From positions 33,006,061-33,070,060 of the forward strand of contig JBCFYV010000001.1 in the NCBI GenBank assembly GCA_039000515.1: 64,000 nt of DNA. Direction: 5' to 3'. Made by a program: the position numbers and the translations under genes. Source of the stretch: Timema cristinae. Taxonomy: Eukaryota; Arthropoda; Insecta; Phasmatodea; Timematidae. The notes beneath the pieces are model-generated. The model did no database searches, was not told where the DNA came from, and worked only from the letters and a program-made list of their open reading frames with translations. Within the stretch, counting starts at the first letter, position 1. Each line of letters begins with the position of its first letter. Of this stretch, positions 1-11,060 are shown in pieces.

Positions 1-69
1 AATTAAATCATTTGATAATTTATCGAAGTTTTATCCTTCCTTAGAAATATTTCAAGTATGCGAAAGTTA

Positions 70-140
70 TTGTATATGTCAAAGTCGAAGTCAAAGTCGA
101 AGTCGAAGCTGAAGGAGATTTGACCTTCGACTTTTTGAAG
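70..140. repeat. AAGTCG-type short tandem repeat with inverted partner
   Basis: Four imperfect copies of AAGTCG/AAGTCA lie at about 79-108. The complementary CTTCGACTTT follows at about 125-134, so the stretch can fold into a small hairpin. No gene is visible here. Confidence 0.4.
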
Positions 141-191
141 CTTCTTACACCATTACTTAACTGCATTCTATTTTAATAATAATAATAATTT

Positions 192-440
192 TTGTCTACC
201 ACGGTGGTCTTGGCGTAAGGTGTTTACTTCAGGATCCGATGCTAGTGGGTTCAACCCTAGCCAGGGTCGATGGATTTTTCATGAGTGGTAGCACAACTTC
301 CTTCGGAGGAGAAGTAAAGCTGGTGGATCTATGTCGGTTGTGGAATGTAAAAGAATTCTGGAAGGTATGTGAAAATACCTTTCCGGGAAAATTGCTAGGC
401 CCTTTCGCTCTCACTAATAGAAATTCTCATGTGCAGATAA
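192..440 (+). mobile_element. SINE-D, tRNA-headed SINE
   Basis: The head has a pol III A-box-like TGGTCTTGGCGTAAGG (about 206-221) and a B-box-like GGGTTCAACCCT (about 246-257). The body (CACAACTTCCTTCGGAGG, then a segment ending in CTCTCACTAATAGAAATTC) recurs in reverse complement at 9960-10200. The two-copy match and the box spacing support a tRNA-derived SINE. The overlapping frames on both strands are not conserved between the copies and are not genes. Confidence 0.6.
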
Positions 441-2145
441 AACAAATCGGTTCAGAAAGAAATCGATAGATACCTCAAATAAATGAAAAAATAATCATTT
501 GTTGATCCGCGCGAGCCATATTGCCTCACACCCACTAGCCGATTATGATGCGGTCCTCCACTAGACTCGTAGATTCAATTGTGGCCCTCGGGTACTTTTA
601 GTTTGGAAACCCCTGGTTTATAAGATGGGATAAGACTGCTGCCTTTACACTGGAAGGTACCTTTCACATTTCCATTTGACGGACTACACTATGGCCCTAC
701 CTTATTAACTATACCACAGAATAATGCAAGGTAATCTTGCTACCTGAGACCAAGCGAGACTATGCCATATCGGGCCGTTATGTATAATTCAACCCTGTGA
801 GTTCTAAGTACCCTACAATTTTGACAATAAATAATATAAACACCTATAAATATATTCATCTTGAAGATACCAATATATTTTTCTAAACGTTTAGAACGCT
901 CCAAATATATTCCGTTCACGATAGGTTTTTACCTGGATGACAGTTCGAAAATCATATGTTTAGGTTTTGGGTTGCCAACACTTGTAAACACTTGTTTTGT
1001 TATAAATGTAAAGATATTTAATTATCTGTTATATATTACATTTAAAATAACATAAACTTAAGTTTTCTCATACTATTTCATTTTTTTAAATAATCTCTAT
1101 TTATCCAACTCGAAACAATTATTTTAAACATAATTAAAAGTACTTATTTCGTTTTGGAACGTTACTGATTTTGTATAATTTAGTGCACATATCAATATCT
1201 TTTAATACAGGCATCGTATTTACTTGGAAAAGAGAAAATTGTTGTAATTTTTTTACATACAATAAATGTTTTTATGATTATTTTATCGTATTTTGAAATA
1301 TTTAGCTGAATAAAATAATTTCATCAACTGCGTGTCTGCATCATTGTAAAAAAACTTGTTTACCGTTATATTCAATCATATGGTTTAGATTCGGTAGCCG
1401 CCATTCTAAAGATATGTTCGTTATAAGTTTTTGTGAAAGTGGTGTTAATATTTTTTTAAGGGGAATAAAACTATAAATAAACTTTGTGTCCGAACTCAAA
1501 TAAATATATAAATAATATTGGCCTTAATTACTGTGGTTAACTATCACATTAATATATAACCATCTCTTTTCATTACAGTCATCCAAAGTGATAGATGTCA
1601 GCTGTTGGCGTAGTGATATATTAAGGATTACTTCTAGTAACATTTCGAGCTGTCATCCAGGTAAACTTAGCTCGTGAATGACTTATATACTACCATATAA
1701 ATAGGTAGAGATTACCTCAATCTTTTTCGCCGTTAAAGTCCATTTTCCCCAATAATTGAAATCGAAATGTTTAAGCGAATTCTTCTAGAACATTATTGAA
1801 CATTATTTATGAGTATTTGATGAGCTACTCAAATTACGGAAACGTAAACGATCAGATGAAAAGTTCATGGCCAAATGTACCAGAAGTTGTATTGAGTTGA
1901 GCACTGTCCTAAAGAAGTAGCTTTTTTTATTTTATATTATAGAATAGATTCCATTTTGAGGTATGTTCTTTTACAATATTAGTATGTGGTAGGGTTGATG
2001 TAATTTGTATGGATCCTAGCTTTTACTCGGGAGCTCAAGGTATAGTCCTCACCGAATATAAAATATTTATTTTTACACTAGAAGATTTACAGACGCTGTT
2101 TGGGCTTATATTTGATTAAATATTATACTTTAATATGGTTGGTAT
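441..2145. other. AT-rich gene-free stretch
   Basis: No coding exon is recognised. At about 560-615 the sequence ends in GTTTGGAAACCCCTG, which resembles a terminal inverted repeat of hAT-type elements; its partner end was not found. The remainder is AT-rich with frequent stops in all frames. Confidence 0.45.
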
Positions 2146-2149
2146 AAGT

Positions 2150-2400
2150 CAGTGGTATCTAACTTGGGGTATGCGAAGACATCTAAGGGGGCAAGTAAAT
2201 TGATATATTTATTTATAATTATAATTTAAAACTTTTTATTTAATACATTATTTTTGATGTAATTTATTATAGATGCAAATTATAGAATACGTATACCTTG
2301 CACTAAGCACCAACATCTTTAGGAGTACGAAGATTAAGAAAAATTATATTTGGGGGTACGTGAACAAAAAATAATAATTTAATACTACTCTAAGTCACTA
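2150..2400. mobile_element. hAT-like non-autonomous element remnant
   Basis: The segment opens with CAGTGGTATCTAACTTGGGG and a GTATGCG motif. It later carries GGGGGTACGTG at about 2352. This CAGTGG...AACTTGGGG-type border is common in hAT-derived MITEs. The right border is unclear and no target-site duplication was identified, so limits are approximate. Confidence 0.3.
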
Positions 2401-2772
2401 ATATCCCGAAGAGGTGGTAAGATTCATCCCTTTAAATAGACATTTAAATATACATTTGTATTTTTTTCGTTGAATATTAGTCAATAAATTTGTGTTATAA
2501 ACTTATTAACTCAGATTTAAAAAAAACTACTCTCTGAGAATTTTTATGTAATATTCCTTAGGTTTTGAATCTTTTCCAGCACTTTTTATTTCGTGAAACA
2601 GATATAGTTTATAGTAAAAAGTAGATAACAGCTAACGTAATTAATTTTTATAATATATACTTCCCAAATATGAAGCTTCTTAGTACTCATCGACTCAAAA
2701 CCCGAAAAAAAAATAAAAAAATATGACATTGAAAAAAAATCAGACTAAGATGCTAAATTAATTTTAATCAAT

Positions 2773-3071
2773 AATAATATATATTATTATTATTAATTAT
2801 TATATTGCACCGCGTCTTACTACCCGTTCGGCTTATACGCACTTACGCTAATGTGTAATGGTAGGGTGATTGTGAGATGAAATGAAGGACCTACAGTTTA
2901 ACGTGGAATCCGAACCACGGTGGCGGCCTGGCATTCCCCACATTCACAAGATGTCTTGTCAGAGGTGAAGGAAGGGTTTGGTAATTAGATAAATCTGTGC
3001 CGGGACCGAGGATTGAACCCCGGCCGCCAGCACAGAAGTCTGACACCTACCCCTAGACCACCAGGTCACCC
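2773..3071 (-). mobile_element. SINE-B, full length, minus strand
   Basis: Read on the minus strand, the head at about 3070-2990 has TGGTGGTCTAGGGGTAGG (A box, tRNA-Glu-like) and GGGGTTCAATCCTCGG (B box). The body and the shared tail GTAGTAAGACGCGGTGCAA follow, with an AT/TAA-rich 3' end. The 9 bp direct repeat TTAATCAAT at 2764-2772 and 3072-3080 is the likely target-site duplication. Confidence 0.85.
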
Positions 3072-3488
3072 TTAATCAATTATTGTATTTGATTCAATGT
3101 TATCCTCTTAGTCGTTTGGTCTTAAACTCTTTTTTTAATTTCTAAGTTTAAAATAGTGCATTATTATTTTTTACGAAGAAACTCAACAAAGCTTCTATTT
3201 TAAGGATTATAAAGAAATATTTTACATTTGGGTTTATTAAAGTCAGTGCTTGTTTTTAACATTATTTAATAGGAAAATAAATTAATACTGAGAAGTTTTA
3301 AAAAATAAAGTCATTGAATGAAATATTGGTTTTTGGTTGACCTTTTCACTTACTGTTTATAATTAGATTACATATAAAGTTAACTGTATACTTTTCAAGT
3401 AAAAGAACTTGAGTCAAATATAAGTAAATAAGTAAAGGGCTTATATTAATATTTGTTGTAATATATAGGCCTATTTATGTATTATTAT

Positions 3489-3530
3489 TGTTATTTAGCA
3501 CTACGTCCTACTACCCGTACGGGCCATACA
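3489..3530 (-). mobile_element. SINE tail fragment
   Basis: AGCACTACGTCCTACTACCC followed by CGTACGGG matches the inverted shared tail of SINE-A/B/C, with a TTATTATTG run on its left as the remains of the TAA tail. The rest of the element is missing. Confidence 0.5.
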
Positions 3531-3570
3531 CTGCTTATTTATATAAATTTTTTCACTTTAATATCTAATT

Positions 3571-3688
3571 ATAACGATACCGGTTTATTATAATGCGGAT
3601 GTGGACGCGTGCATGCCCCACGGTTGGGCAGCAATTATAGTGATACCGGTTTTGATGACGATGACGATGACGATGACGCGTGCATGCC
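3571..3688. repeat. Two-unit tandem repeat with GAC/GAT expansion
   Basis: A unit running from GATACCGGTTT to GACGCGTGCATGCC occurs twice (about 3571-3617 and 3638-3688). The second unit contains an expanded GATGAC run at 3654-3678. It looks like a local duplication plus microsatellite growth. Confidence 0.6.
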
Positions 3689-3869
3689 TTACTTCGTACT
3701 TGGTATCACATGGCTGTGGCGATCTGATTTTATGTGTATTTCTGTTGAAATGAGTAAAACTTAATGTTGTACACGATTTCTTTTGTTAATTACACTTTAA
3801 GTATTATAATATTAAAATAATACAGTTTTTTATTCGTTCACGAAATGATGTGGAGAGCCAAAGATAATG

Positions 3870-4545
3870 CTGTTACAGACTGAGATTTTTGTGTGTTTAC
3901 TATACGCACAAGATGTTTATATATTACCTACCTCTTGCTTCTTGGACCCCTTGTCACCATTGTTAAAGCTAACCAATAAGAGAACTCCTGAAAACCTGAT
4001 TGTGAAGGCTAGCTTCCTATTAGGTAAAGACAGCCAACTCATCACCTTATTTTCAAATATAATGGAGTTTTTTTTAAGAAAGAAAGTTTTAAAACGTATT
4101 ATATTGAAATAACTTATGAAAACGCCAAATCATCCTTGAATGAAGTATTAAAAGGAAAATTTACATACAGTTTTTAAAGAAAAATACACTTCATGTAATG
4201 ATACTGATTTGGACCCCTCTCATATATGTAAAAAAATCATGGATGAAGTGCATTTTTCTTTAAAGTATTGTATGTAAAATATCCTTTTAATGCTTCATCC
4301 CTGGATATTCACGTGCTTTTCAGAACTGATGTCAATATATTACACCATAACTCATTTTTTCTTTCAAAATCAACTAGGTAGTAATACCAAAAAGCAAATG
4401 AGGCTAGCTCCTTCTACCCAATAGGAAGCTAGCCTTCACAACATCTGTCGCCAGGACTCTTTCTATTAGTTGGTTTTGGCACTGGTGACAAGGGAGTCCA
4501 AGAGGCAAGGGGTAGGTCATATATAAGCCACTTATGCGTATGAAT
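3870..4545. repeat. Large palindrome centred near 4205
   Basis: The left arm pairs imperfectly but extensively with the right arm. Matching blocks include CTTGTCACCA (about 3951) with TGGTGACAAG (about 4482), GTGAAGGCTAGCTTCCTATT (about 4002) with its complement near 4418-4437, and TACATACAGT with ATTGTATGTA near the centre. The right half alone recurs at 29230-29620. This suggests two LTR-like units joined head to head. Confidence 0.7.
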
Positions 4546-4780
4546 CCGTTATAGTGGACAGTAATAAAACAGAACTTGGTAATATAGGAGTAATACAAAT
4601 TATTAACAGTGCCGGTAGCATGAATCTTGAGAACGCGTAATATTCATAGAATACACAGAAATTGTTAAAGGTGAAAGTTGTTAATCTCATATTTTTAGTG
4701 CCGAAGATGGAATCATCTCAATAAATCGTGTGCAACATTCAAAGGTTTTATTTATTCAATTACAATATCAGATTGTAAAA
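4380..4780 (+). mobile_element. LTR-like segment with TATA box and polyA signal
   Basis: A TATA-like CATATATAAG (4518-4527) is followed by TGCGTATGAAT and AATAAA (4563-4568). A second AATAAA lies near 4720. The same order and spacing recur at 29507-29557. In both places a PBS-like array follows downstream. This is the layout of an LTR promoter and terminator, but no internal coding region is present. Confidence 0.5.
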
Positions 4781-4789
4781 CCGTATCAT

Positions 4790-5025
4790 AATAATTGGCG
4801 CTCGATCACAGGGTTATAAAAATTAATTACCGGGTATCTCACAATACAAATGCAGTACGCAATAATCTACGCCCAATCGCGGGGCATAGTAATACAATAG
4901 CGCTTTAATTAGTGCTCGATCACGGGGTAATTATCAGCTAACTAAAAGGTATCATTTAAATCGGCGCCCAACGCGGACCGATTAATTTCATAACACTTCA
5001 ATTGGCACCACATCGCGGGTCAAAT
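4790..5025 (+). repeat. Array of about five PBS-like motifs
   Basis: The motif ATTGGCGCTCGATCACAGGG (4794-4813) recurs in diverged form near 4864, 4910, 4958 (CGGCGCCCAACGCGG) and 4999. Each resembles the TGGCGCCCAACG-type primer-binding site that follows a 5' LTR. Spacing is about 41-70 bp. A second, seven-copy array lies at 29870-30175. Confidence 0.55.
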
Positions 5026-5153
5026 ATCAATTAATAATTCAACATCGTAATAATCATCCAAGACTTTTTAATTAAATGAGAGGGGTCCTGCCAGGTTAAG
5101 CAAAGTTAGTTTAAACTATACATGTAATATGTTATCATTAATAAATAAAACAC

Positions 5154-5390
5154 TCAGCCACTTCGTTGGCCGCATAGTCTAAGGCGTCACGCTTGCAGTG
5201 GAATATACTGCTGAGGACGAGGAGATTGGTTCTCTAATCCTGGTTGGGTGTACTGAGGGTGGTTTTTAATAAATGTTTTCCACTCTCCCTCCCCTCAAAT
5301 GTGGGTATACTTTTCTAAATTCAACATTCCTAATCCCGAACACATTAGCATTAGTAGTGCATATGAGTGGTAAGACGTGGTGCTAAAAAT
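5154..5390 (+). mobile_element. SINE-C, diverged
   Basis: The head reads TGGCCGCATAGTCTAAGGCG (A box). A worn B-box region (GGTTCTCTAATCCTGGTT) and the body TTTTCCACTCTCCCTCCC follow, then the shared tail GTAAGACGTGGTGCTAAAAA. The divergence from the consensus suggests an old copy. Confidence 0.75.
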
Positions 5391-5394
5391 ATGT

Positions 5395-6735
5395 ATAACA
5401 TTCATTGGTTTCGTATTAACGGGAATACACTTCATTGTAGAGCACAGCCTATGTATATTTGGTAAAATGGGGACCAAGTGGGTGAAAACATATCACAGGA
5501 AAAGTTTTAATCTCTGCTTATCGTGGCAACAACTATTACTGACACGAAACGGTTAATGATAAATCACGTATAACTTGCCTCCTAATGTTTTCGACCACAG
5601 ACATGACATGTGCTCATAAACTACACTTTAGAGAAGCTTATTAAGTTTGTTTTGTTTACAACAAACTCTAGACTTTGGTGGTTTATTCGTAACAAAATGT
5701 CTCTCAGAGCTACTATATACTAATTCGGCTGTCGCAAACTTAAATGCCTACAAGGAGTAGACAACATAAAAAAAATGAAGCGGGCGGGGTGAAAAGAGGG
5801 GAAAAAATTAAAAATGAAGGGAAAAGGGGAGAAATTCACATTACACATATTATCTAGGACAGCAACTTTTTCATATCAAACCCCATAAGGACTACAGAGA
5901 ATACTTTTTAAAATTAATTTAAATATGACATAATTATACCTCTCTAACCATAATACTATTCGCGTTATAAAGGTTTCAAGATTGTCTAACAGATGGCAGT
6001 ACTATCTCAATTTGAGCTAAAATTGGCTCTCCCCTCGTTCCCCTGCGCCCTTTAAATCACTATTTTTACTGAAATACCATCTAAGTACAAAACAGAATAC
6101 TAACCTGGATGATATTGCGAAAATATTTTAAATTAGAAATTGAAATAGTAAAAAATAGAAATATCAAAATATTGGGGATTTTCCTCCTTTGCAAATCGTT
6201 AGGCCTTTGATTTAGGAAAGGACGCTTAACGTATTTTTTAAAAACCTTTAATGAATCAGTAGATCCTCATTTTTTTTTTAATTAATGGTAATCTTATATT
6301 GTTATGTGAAATATTCCAGTTTTTAAATATTTTTTTACTAGTTAACTCAAATTTTAAAACACTGTGTGGGTAGACACAAATATTTATGTGGGCCGGATCT
6401 ATAGTGTGGGCCATAGGCTTGTGACCCCTGTTCTAATACAGTAAAAGGGGATGTTGAAAGTCCAACATCCATCAATAGCTTCACAATGAAGTTCAATCTG
6501 CTATAAAAACACTCTCGCGAACGTGCTATAGATCCTGAAAGTGGTCCTTTAGGATATTTCCAAATTCAACACACATACACAACTTCTTTCAACAAGGGCC
6601 TCGACAGATTTAAGGTCGTATATATAGGGTTATTTATATCTTCCGGTAAAAAACAATACAGGTTGTAGGGAGTGACAAGGGAAGTATTTCAACGTAATTA
6701 ACTTGGGATTGGTGTTGCTAAATGTAAGCGCTACG
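5395..6735. other. Gene-free stretch
   Basis: No supported exon. A purine-rich G/A tract lies at about 5775-5835. A fragment near 6385-6435 ends in TGTGACCCCTG, which resembles an hAT terminus. Nothing else is recognisable. Confidence 0.4.
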
Positions 6736-6739
6736 TGAC

Positions 6740-6870
6740 GTCAAAAATGGCGTTGTATGCACCCGAGGGATGTTCTGCCACCCGTACTTAGCTCCCAATA
6801 AGAATTGAACCCACTTCCCCTGTCGAGATACCACTGCTCTCTCAATATATGCCCTTGTCAGGGCCAGCAA
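6740..6870 (-). mobile_element. tRNA-like fragment
   Basis: On the minus strand GAGAGAGCAGTGGTATCTCG is followed by the B-box-like GTGGGTTCAATTC (about 6815-6803). The fragment is probably a SINE head. No acceptor stem closes, so it is not a tRNA gene. Confidence 0.3.
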
Positions 6871-7079
6871 CCAAATATCTGGAAGAATCGGCCATTTCTT
6901 ATCGGTACCCGTCGTCAGGGAATTCAATGCCTGTTACTAGTCATAACTTCACATTCAACTTCAGTTGTTATGTGCTGAATCTCCTACCCCCTAGGTGTAA
7001 ACAGCGTCAATTTTTACGTCCCATATCGTTGCCAACCACAAGCTCATGACGTGGGCAAACTTGTCTGTTACCTCCTACA

Positions 7080-7890
7080 ACCTGTCAACCCCGCAAGTTT
7101 CATATAAACGAGCACTAGACTGTCTTTGCCACCTTCCGGTACTGGCAGATCTCTAAGAATCCCGTCGGGGCGCCTCCACGTGGAGGTCCCTGGGCAATGT
7201 GACGGACGTTGGGGTCCGTCATAGCTAAGACCCCGACCGGTCATCTGTGTGTGAATAGAGGGATACTCCCTTCTCGATACACACTAAGTGGTTGGTAGTG
7301 CGTACCCGTTTAGCGGGATAACTGATCAGGGCACCTCCTCGAGGTCCCCGCTGGGCAACTCCAGACAGCTTGTCTCAAATAAGGCTAGGGCGGCAGCTAA
7401 GAAGGTGTGAGAGGAAAGATGGGAGGTTTTTGAGAGAACGAAGGTTTAGGAGAAGGCTGTTAGGAGGCTGAACGCCTGACTTCCTCTTGATGGGTGATCA
7501 CAAGGAGGAGCCAACTTCTCCCTCCAACCGGTCCCAGTTTCTCCCAAGTAACCCCAGGTAATGTCTGTTCACGGTAGAATTGACTTCTGAAAGGCCTTTT
7601 ACCTACCATAAATCTATTATATAGTAGGATATTGGTAGGAAAAAAGACCTTTCAGAGAGTAATTCCTACCGTGAATGAATATAGGCTGGCATGGCAGGGT
7701 TAGTACTGGTTTATTCGGGTATCCGAGTACCCGGAATGGCACTCATGGACCTAGGTCCATGTCCGGCGAACGGTACCGTTCCTGATGACTATACAGTGGT
7801 TGCACCGTGAAAAGCCACTGAGCTCATATGCGGTGTAGCTGTAGAGCCTTTCGGGGGCCTGAGGTTAAATTTGGATAATCAACCCCTTAA
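7080..7890. other. GC-richer island of perfect hairpins
   Basis: Within AT-rich surroundings this 800 bp has many exact palindromes: CCTCCACGTGGAGG (7173-7186), GACGGAC/GTCCGTC (7201-7220), CCTCGAGG (7337-7344), CATGGACCTAGGTCCATG (7744-7761), GAACGGTACCGTTC (7778-7791) and CAGTGG/CCACTG (7794-7820). The block around 7171-7196 is partly repeated at 7331-7357. At 7381-7450 one frame gives a Lys/Ala/Arg/Glu-rich stretch with stops. It could be the 3' part of an unrecognised retroelement or a structured RNA source; identity unknown. Confidence 0.5.
7568..7675. repeat. 108 bp stem-loop
   Basis: TTCACGGTAG at 7568-7577 pairs with CTACCGTGAA at 7666-7675. Inner blocks also pair (CTGAAAGG with CCTTTCAG, ACCTACCA with TGGTAGG). 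The arms are about 42 nt with a few bulges around an AT-rich loop. It sits inside the hairpin island. Confidence 0.75.
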
Positions 7891-8860
7891 AGTAGATATT
7901 TGTACGTCAGCCAATCCTTCATTTGTTCTGAACTGCTGGTGCACTGAGAGATTGGTTGATTCCAGAGACTAGAATATAAATGCATTCTAATTCTTCTAAA
8001 AAATTGACTGAAGAGAGAAACAAGAAATGTCAAAGTAAATTCAACAATTGACGTCTAAAATCCCTACACCTCTATCAAAATGAAAACCACGAAAAGGGCC
8101 AAAGAAAGTCGATTCAGATAATCCTCTTACTACAAATAAATATGGTAAACCAGATTCTGGTAGCCGTATGGCATTCAATTATTAGTGAATTCAGACCTCC
8201 AATGCGCTATTTGTTCTTCCTCCTCAGTCAGCTGTATGTTAACATTTAGTAAAAAAAACACCTTGAGTACACCTATCCAAGATTCGAATCCCGGCATTCC
8301 TGTCACTGGCAAACCAAACAAAATGAGCTTGAAATTCAAGCCTGCGCGCCCACTGGTGTACGTTCTTACTAGATCATCGAAACTCACGTCAATGGACATG
8401 TAGACTGAATGCCGGGCTCACCTAATCTGGTAAAGTGGAAGGAATCCTTGTCTGGGAAGAGAAGGGTGTTTTTATCTGAATGTTCTTCCCTCTAACTCCA
8501 CGAAAATGTTGATACATTTTCTCTAAATTATACCTTACTCATCCTTACCCCAATAGAGTAATTAAAATGTCCGTACGGGTGGGTAAAAAACCTCTCTTGA
8601 ATATAAAACAACTATTTGTTGTGTGTAATACTTACATACTTAGATTGAGCTTATAGTATATTATTTTTACATAACTTAACCTAGCTTGTTAACAAATTGA
8701 TCCTGTCGGTCCTTTTTAAAATACATATTGAATTATAAATAATAAAAAAATGGACCTCATTTAAGATCCCTAAGTGTGTTTATTAAATTGTAATTAACCT
8801 AATTTATATTTGTCTAACCTAATAAAATTAAATTCTTTGTTTTAATACCGCATTTTAATA
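7890..8860. other. Gene-free stretch with SINE-like debris
   Basis: Around 8410-8580 there are worn motifs like the SINE-C body (TTCTTCCCTCTAACTCCACG, then TTCTCTAAATTATACC). No clear head or tail remains. Open frames on both strands at 8175-8403 mirror each other and match no family. Confidence 0.35.
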
Positions 8861-9079
8861 CTCATTAGGATTATATGCTTATGGACTAATTACGCTAATG
8901 GGTTAAGGATGATAAAGGTCAAATTAAGATAAAGTTTACCCGCATCTTCGTGGCAAGAGAGTGAAAACAAAGGGGGAACCATCCTCAACAAACCGACAAG
9001 AATTGAACCACGATATCCCCGTCTTTGGCACTGTAGTCCATTGCAAGAATAGTGCCTTAGACCATGCGGCCACCAAAGC
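8861..9079 (-). mobile_element. SINE-C, minus strand, diverged
   Basis: Read on the minus strand the head is TGGCCGCATGGTCTAAGGCA (A box), then GTGGTTCAATTC (B box) and the body with GCGGGTAAAC. The tail is truncated or worn near 8861. Confidence 0.7.
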
Positions 9080-9084
9080 TATGG

Positions 9085-9955
9085 AAATTCTTATATTTGG
9101 CAAATAGGTAGGCTATATATATTAACAAGATCTGTACTATTCAGGTACATATTCTACTATGAAAAAATTCTAACGGTGTATGTATGTCCAGAGGATTTTT
9201 AGTATTTTCCGATGAATCAAAATTTTGAAATTTGAATCAATTGTACCACTCAATGAGTGTGGAAAAATCCGAAATCATTATAGTTCGTTAATATGTTATT
9301 AATTTACAAGCTAGCCAAACTTAACAAAACCTCACCTTTCATAAGTTTACCAATTGTAGATTAGATTTTTTGTAATAGGTTGAGTAATATTGTGATAACT
9401 ATCTTCTCGTAGGCGGTCTAAAACCTATTCTACTATAAAAATATTATTAAGTTATATCTAAATAATAAGTTAGGAAAACGTTTCAAATTTCTCATCCATT
9501 AAACTAGTTATTTCTAGTTGGGCTTTATTGAATATTTGTCACTAAACGTTTAAACAATTATTTATCTTGAATATATAAAATAGGATATATCTGTAATATT
9601 TGTTCTAAATGAATTTTTTCCATTTTAGAGGGAATATTTTTAGATATTTTTTTGAGATAGAATAAACATCAATGAATATACACAGATAATTATTTTTGGG
9701 TAGGCAAGAATTAAACAACTTTCATTCATAAAATACATAACAATATTCATATTGGTTTGTATTCAAGAACAAATACGCGAGTACGAATATGTCATAAACA
9801 ATTTATTTTTCCTAAGCAAAATCATGTTTTGTGCATGCCAAAATGAGTATAGGATTAATAATATCTTATAGAAAACAAAATATTTTGTGGTAAAATTTGG
9901 TAAATGGAGGTATTTAACGTGCACTTTCTGAAACGACTGATTATATCAGCACACG
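9085..9955. other. AT-rich gene-free stretch
   Basis: No exon seen. The segment at about 9915-9960 (TATTTAACGTGCACTTTCTG, then GATTATATCAGCACAC) resembles segments near 53390-53430 and 55025-55085. It is therefore part of a dispersed repeat of unknown type. Confidence 0.35.
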
Positions 9956-9959
9956 AGAA

Positions 9960-10200
9960 TTTATAAGAGCGAGAAAAAAGGGCCAGCCAATTTTGCCAGG
10001 AAAGGTGTTTTCACATAATTGTCAGGGTTATTTTACATGCCTCAATCAAACTGAGAATGACACTTTATTTCCACTCCAAAGGAAGTTGTGCTACAGATTT
10101 GTATTGATAAAGAAAAAGTCCGTCGACTCTGGTTGGATTTGAGCCCACTATCATCGTGTCCTGAGTCAAAGCACTTTACTACAAGACCACAGAAGTTGAC
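9960..10200 (-). mobile_element. SINE-D, minus strand
   Basis: Reverse complement of the element at 192-440. Read on the minus strand it has CTGTGGTCTTGTAGTAAAGT (A box), GTGGGCTCAAATCC (B box), then CACAACTTCCTTTGGAG and an end matching GCTCTTATAAATTCTCG. Divergence between the two copies is substantial. Confidence 0.6.
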
Positions 10201-10244
10201 AAAGTAATGTTAGTTTGGATCTAGACCTCTCTATCTGAATGAGT

Positions 10245-10362
10245 TTAATCGTAATTATAATAATAGAATTCAATTTAAGCAATAGTTAAAGTTCATAGAA
10301 ATTTTTTCTAGCCTACTTTAAATATTGCTTAAATTAATTTCTATTATTATAATTACGATTAA
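10245..10362. repeat. 118 bp foldback (MITE-like hairpin)
   Basis: TAATCGTAATTATAATAATA starting at 10247 is exactly complementary to the right arm ending at 10360. Inner blocks TTTAAGCAATA and TATTGCTTAAA also pair. The loop is about 40 nt. No coding content. Confidence 0.75.
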
Positions 10363-10631
10363 ATATTGTTTCCTTACTACAACTCATTATGTTTTTTCTT
10401 AAATGAGTTTAAGATCCTATTAATCAATAGATCGATTTTGAGAAAAATGTATTTTTGATTTGGAACGTTTATTAAATGACTTTGAAACCTGGTATCTAAG
10501 CTACTCTTCACATAGTCAAAGGACAATTGTTTATGGATGAAAGTTGGTAGTTTTACTCTAGTCCTTGTCACAGTATAAATATATATACACAAGCACACAC
10601 GAAGTAACTTACTCTTTGACCTTAAGGTGGG

Positions 10632-11028
10632 GACCCACCTCGATGGCGTAGTTGACTAACGCGCTAGTCGTATTGAGCTTGACTGCTGAGGACGGGGAGA
10701 TCGAGGCTCGAATCTCGGTCGGGTGAGCTGGGGGTGGTTTTTCCTAAAATGGTTTTCCACTATCCCTCCACGCAAATGCAGGTTCACTTTCTCTAATTCG
10801 ACCTTCCCAATTCCTAATCCATTAGCGTAATTAGTACTTAAGGAACCCTTCCTTCACCTCTGAAAAGACGTGTATTAATCACAACTTGTGAATGTGGGGA
10901 ATGCCAGGCCTCCACCGTGGTTCGGATTCCATGTTAAACTCTAGGTCCTCCATATCATCTCACAATCACCCTACCACTACACATTAGTGTAAGTGCGTAT
11001 AACCCGAATGGGTAGTAAGACACGGTGC

Positions 11029-11060
<32 letters not shown>

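Noticed and set aside
4790..5025. Cluster of tRNA genes
   Set aside because: Motifs resemble only the tRNA-complementary PBS; no cloverleaf or internal promoter boxes are present.
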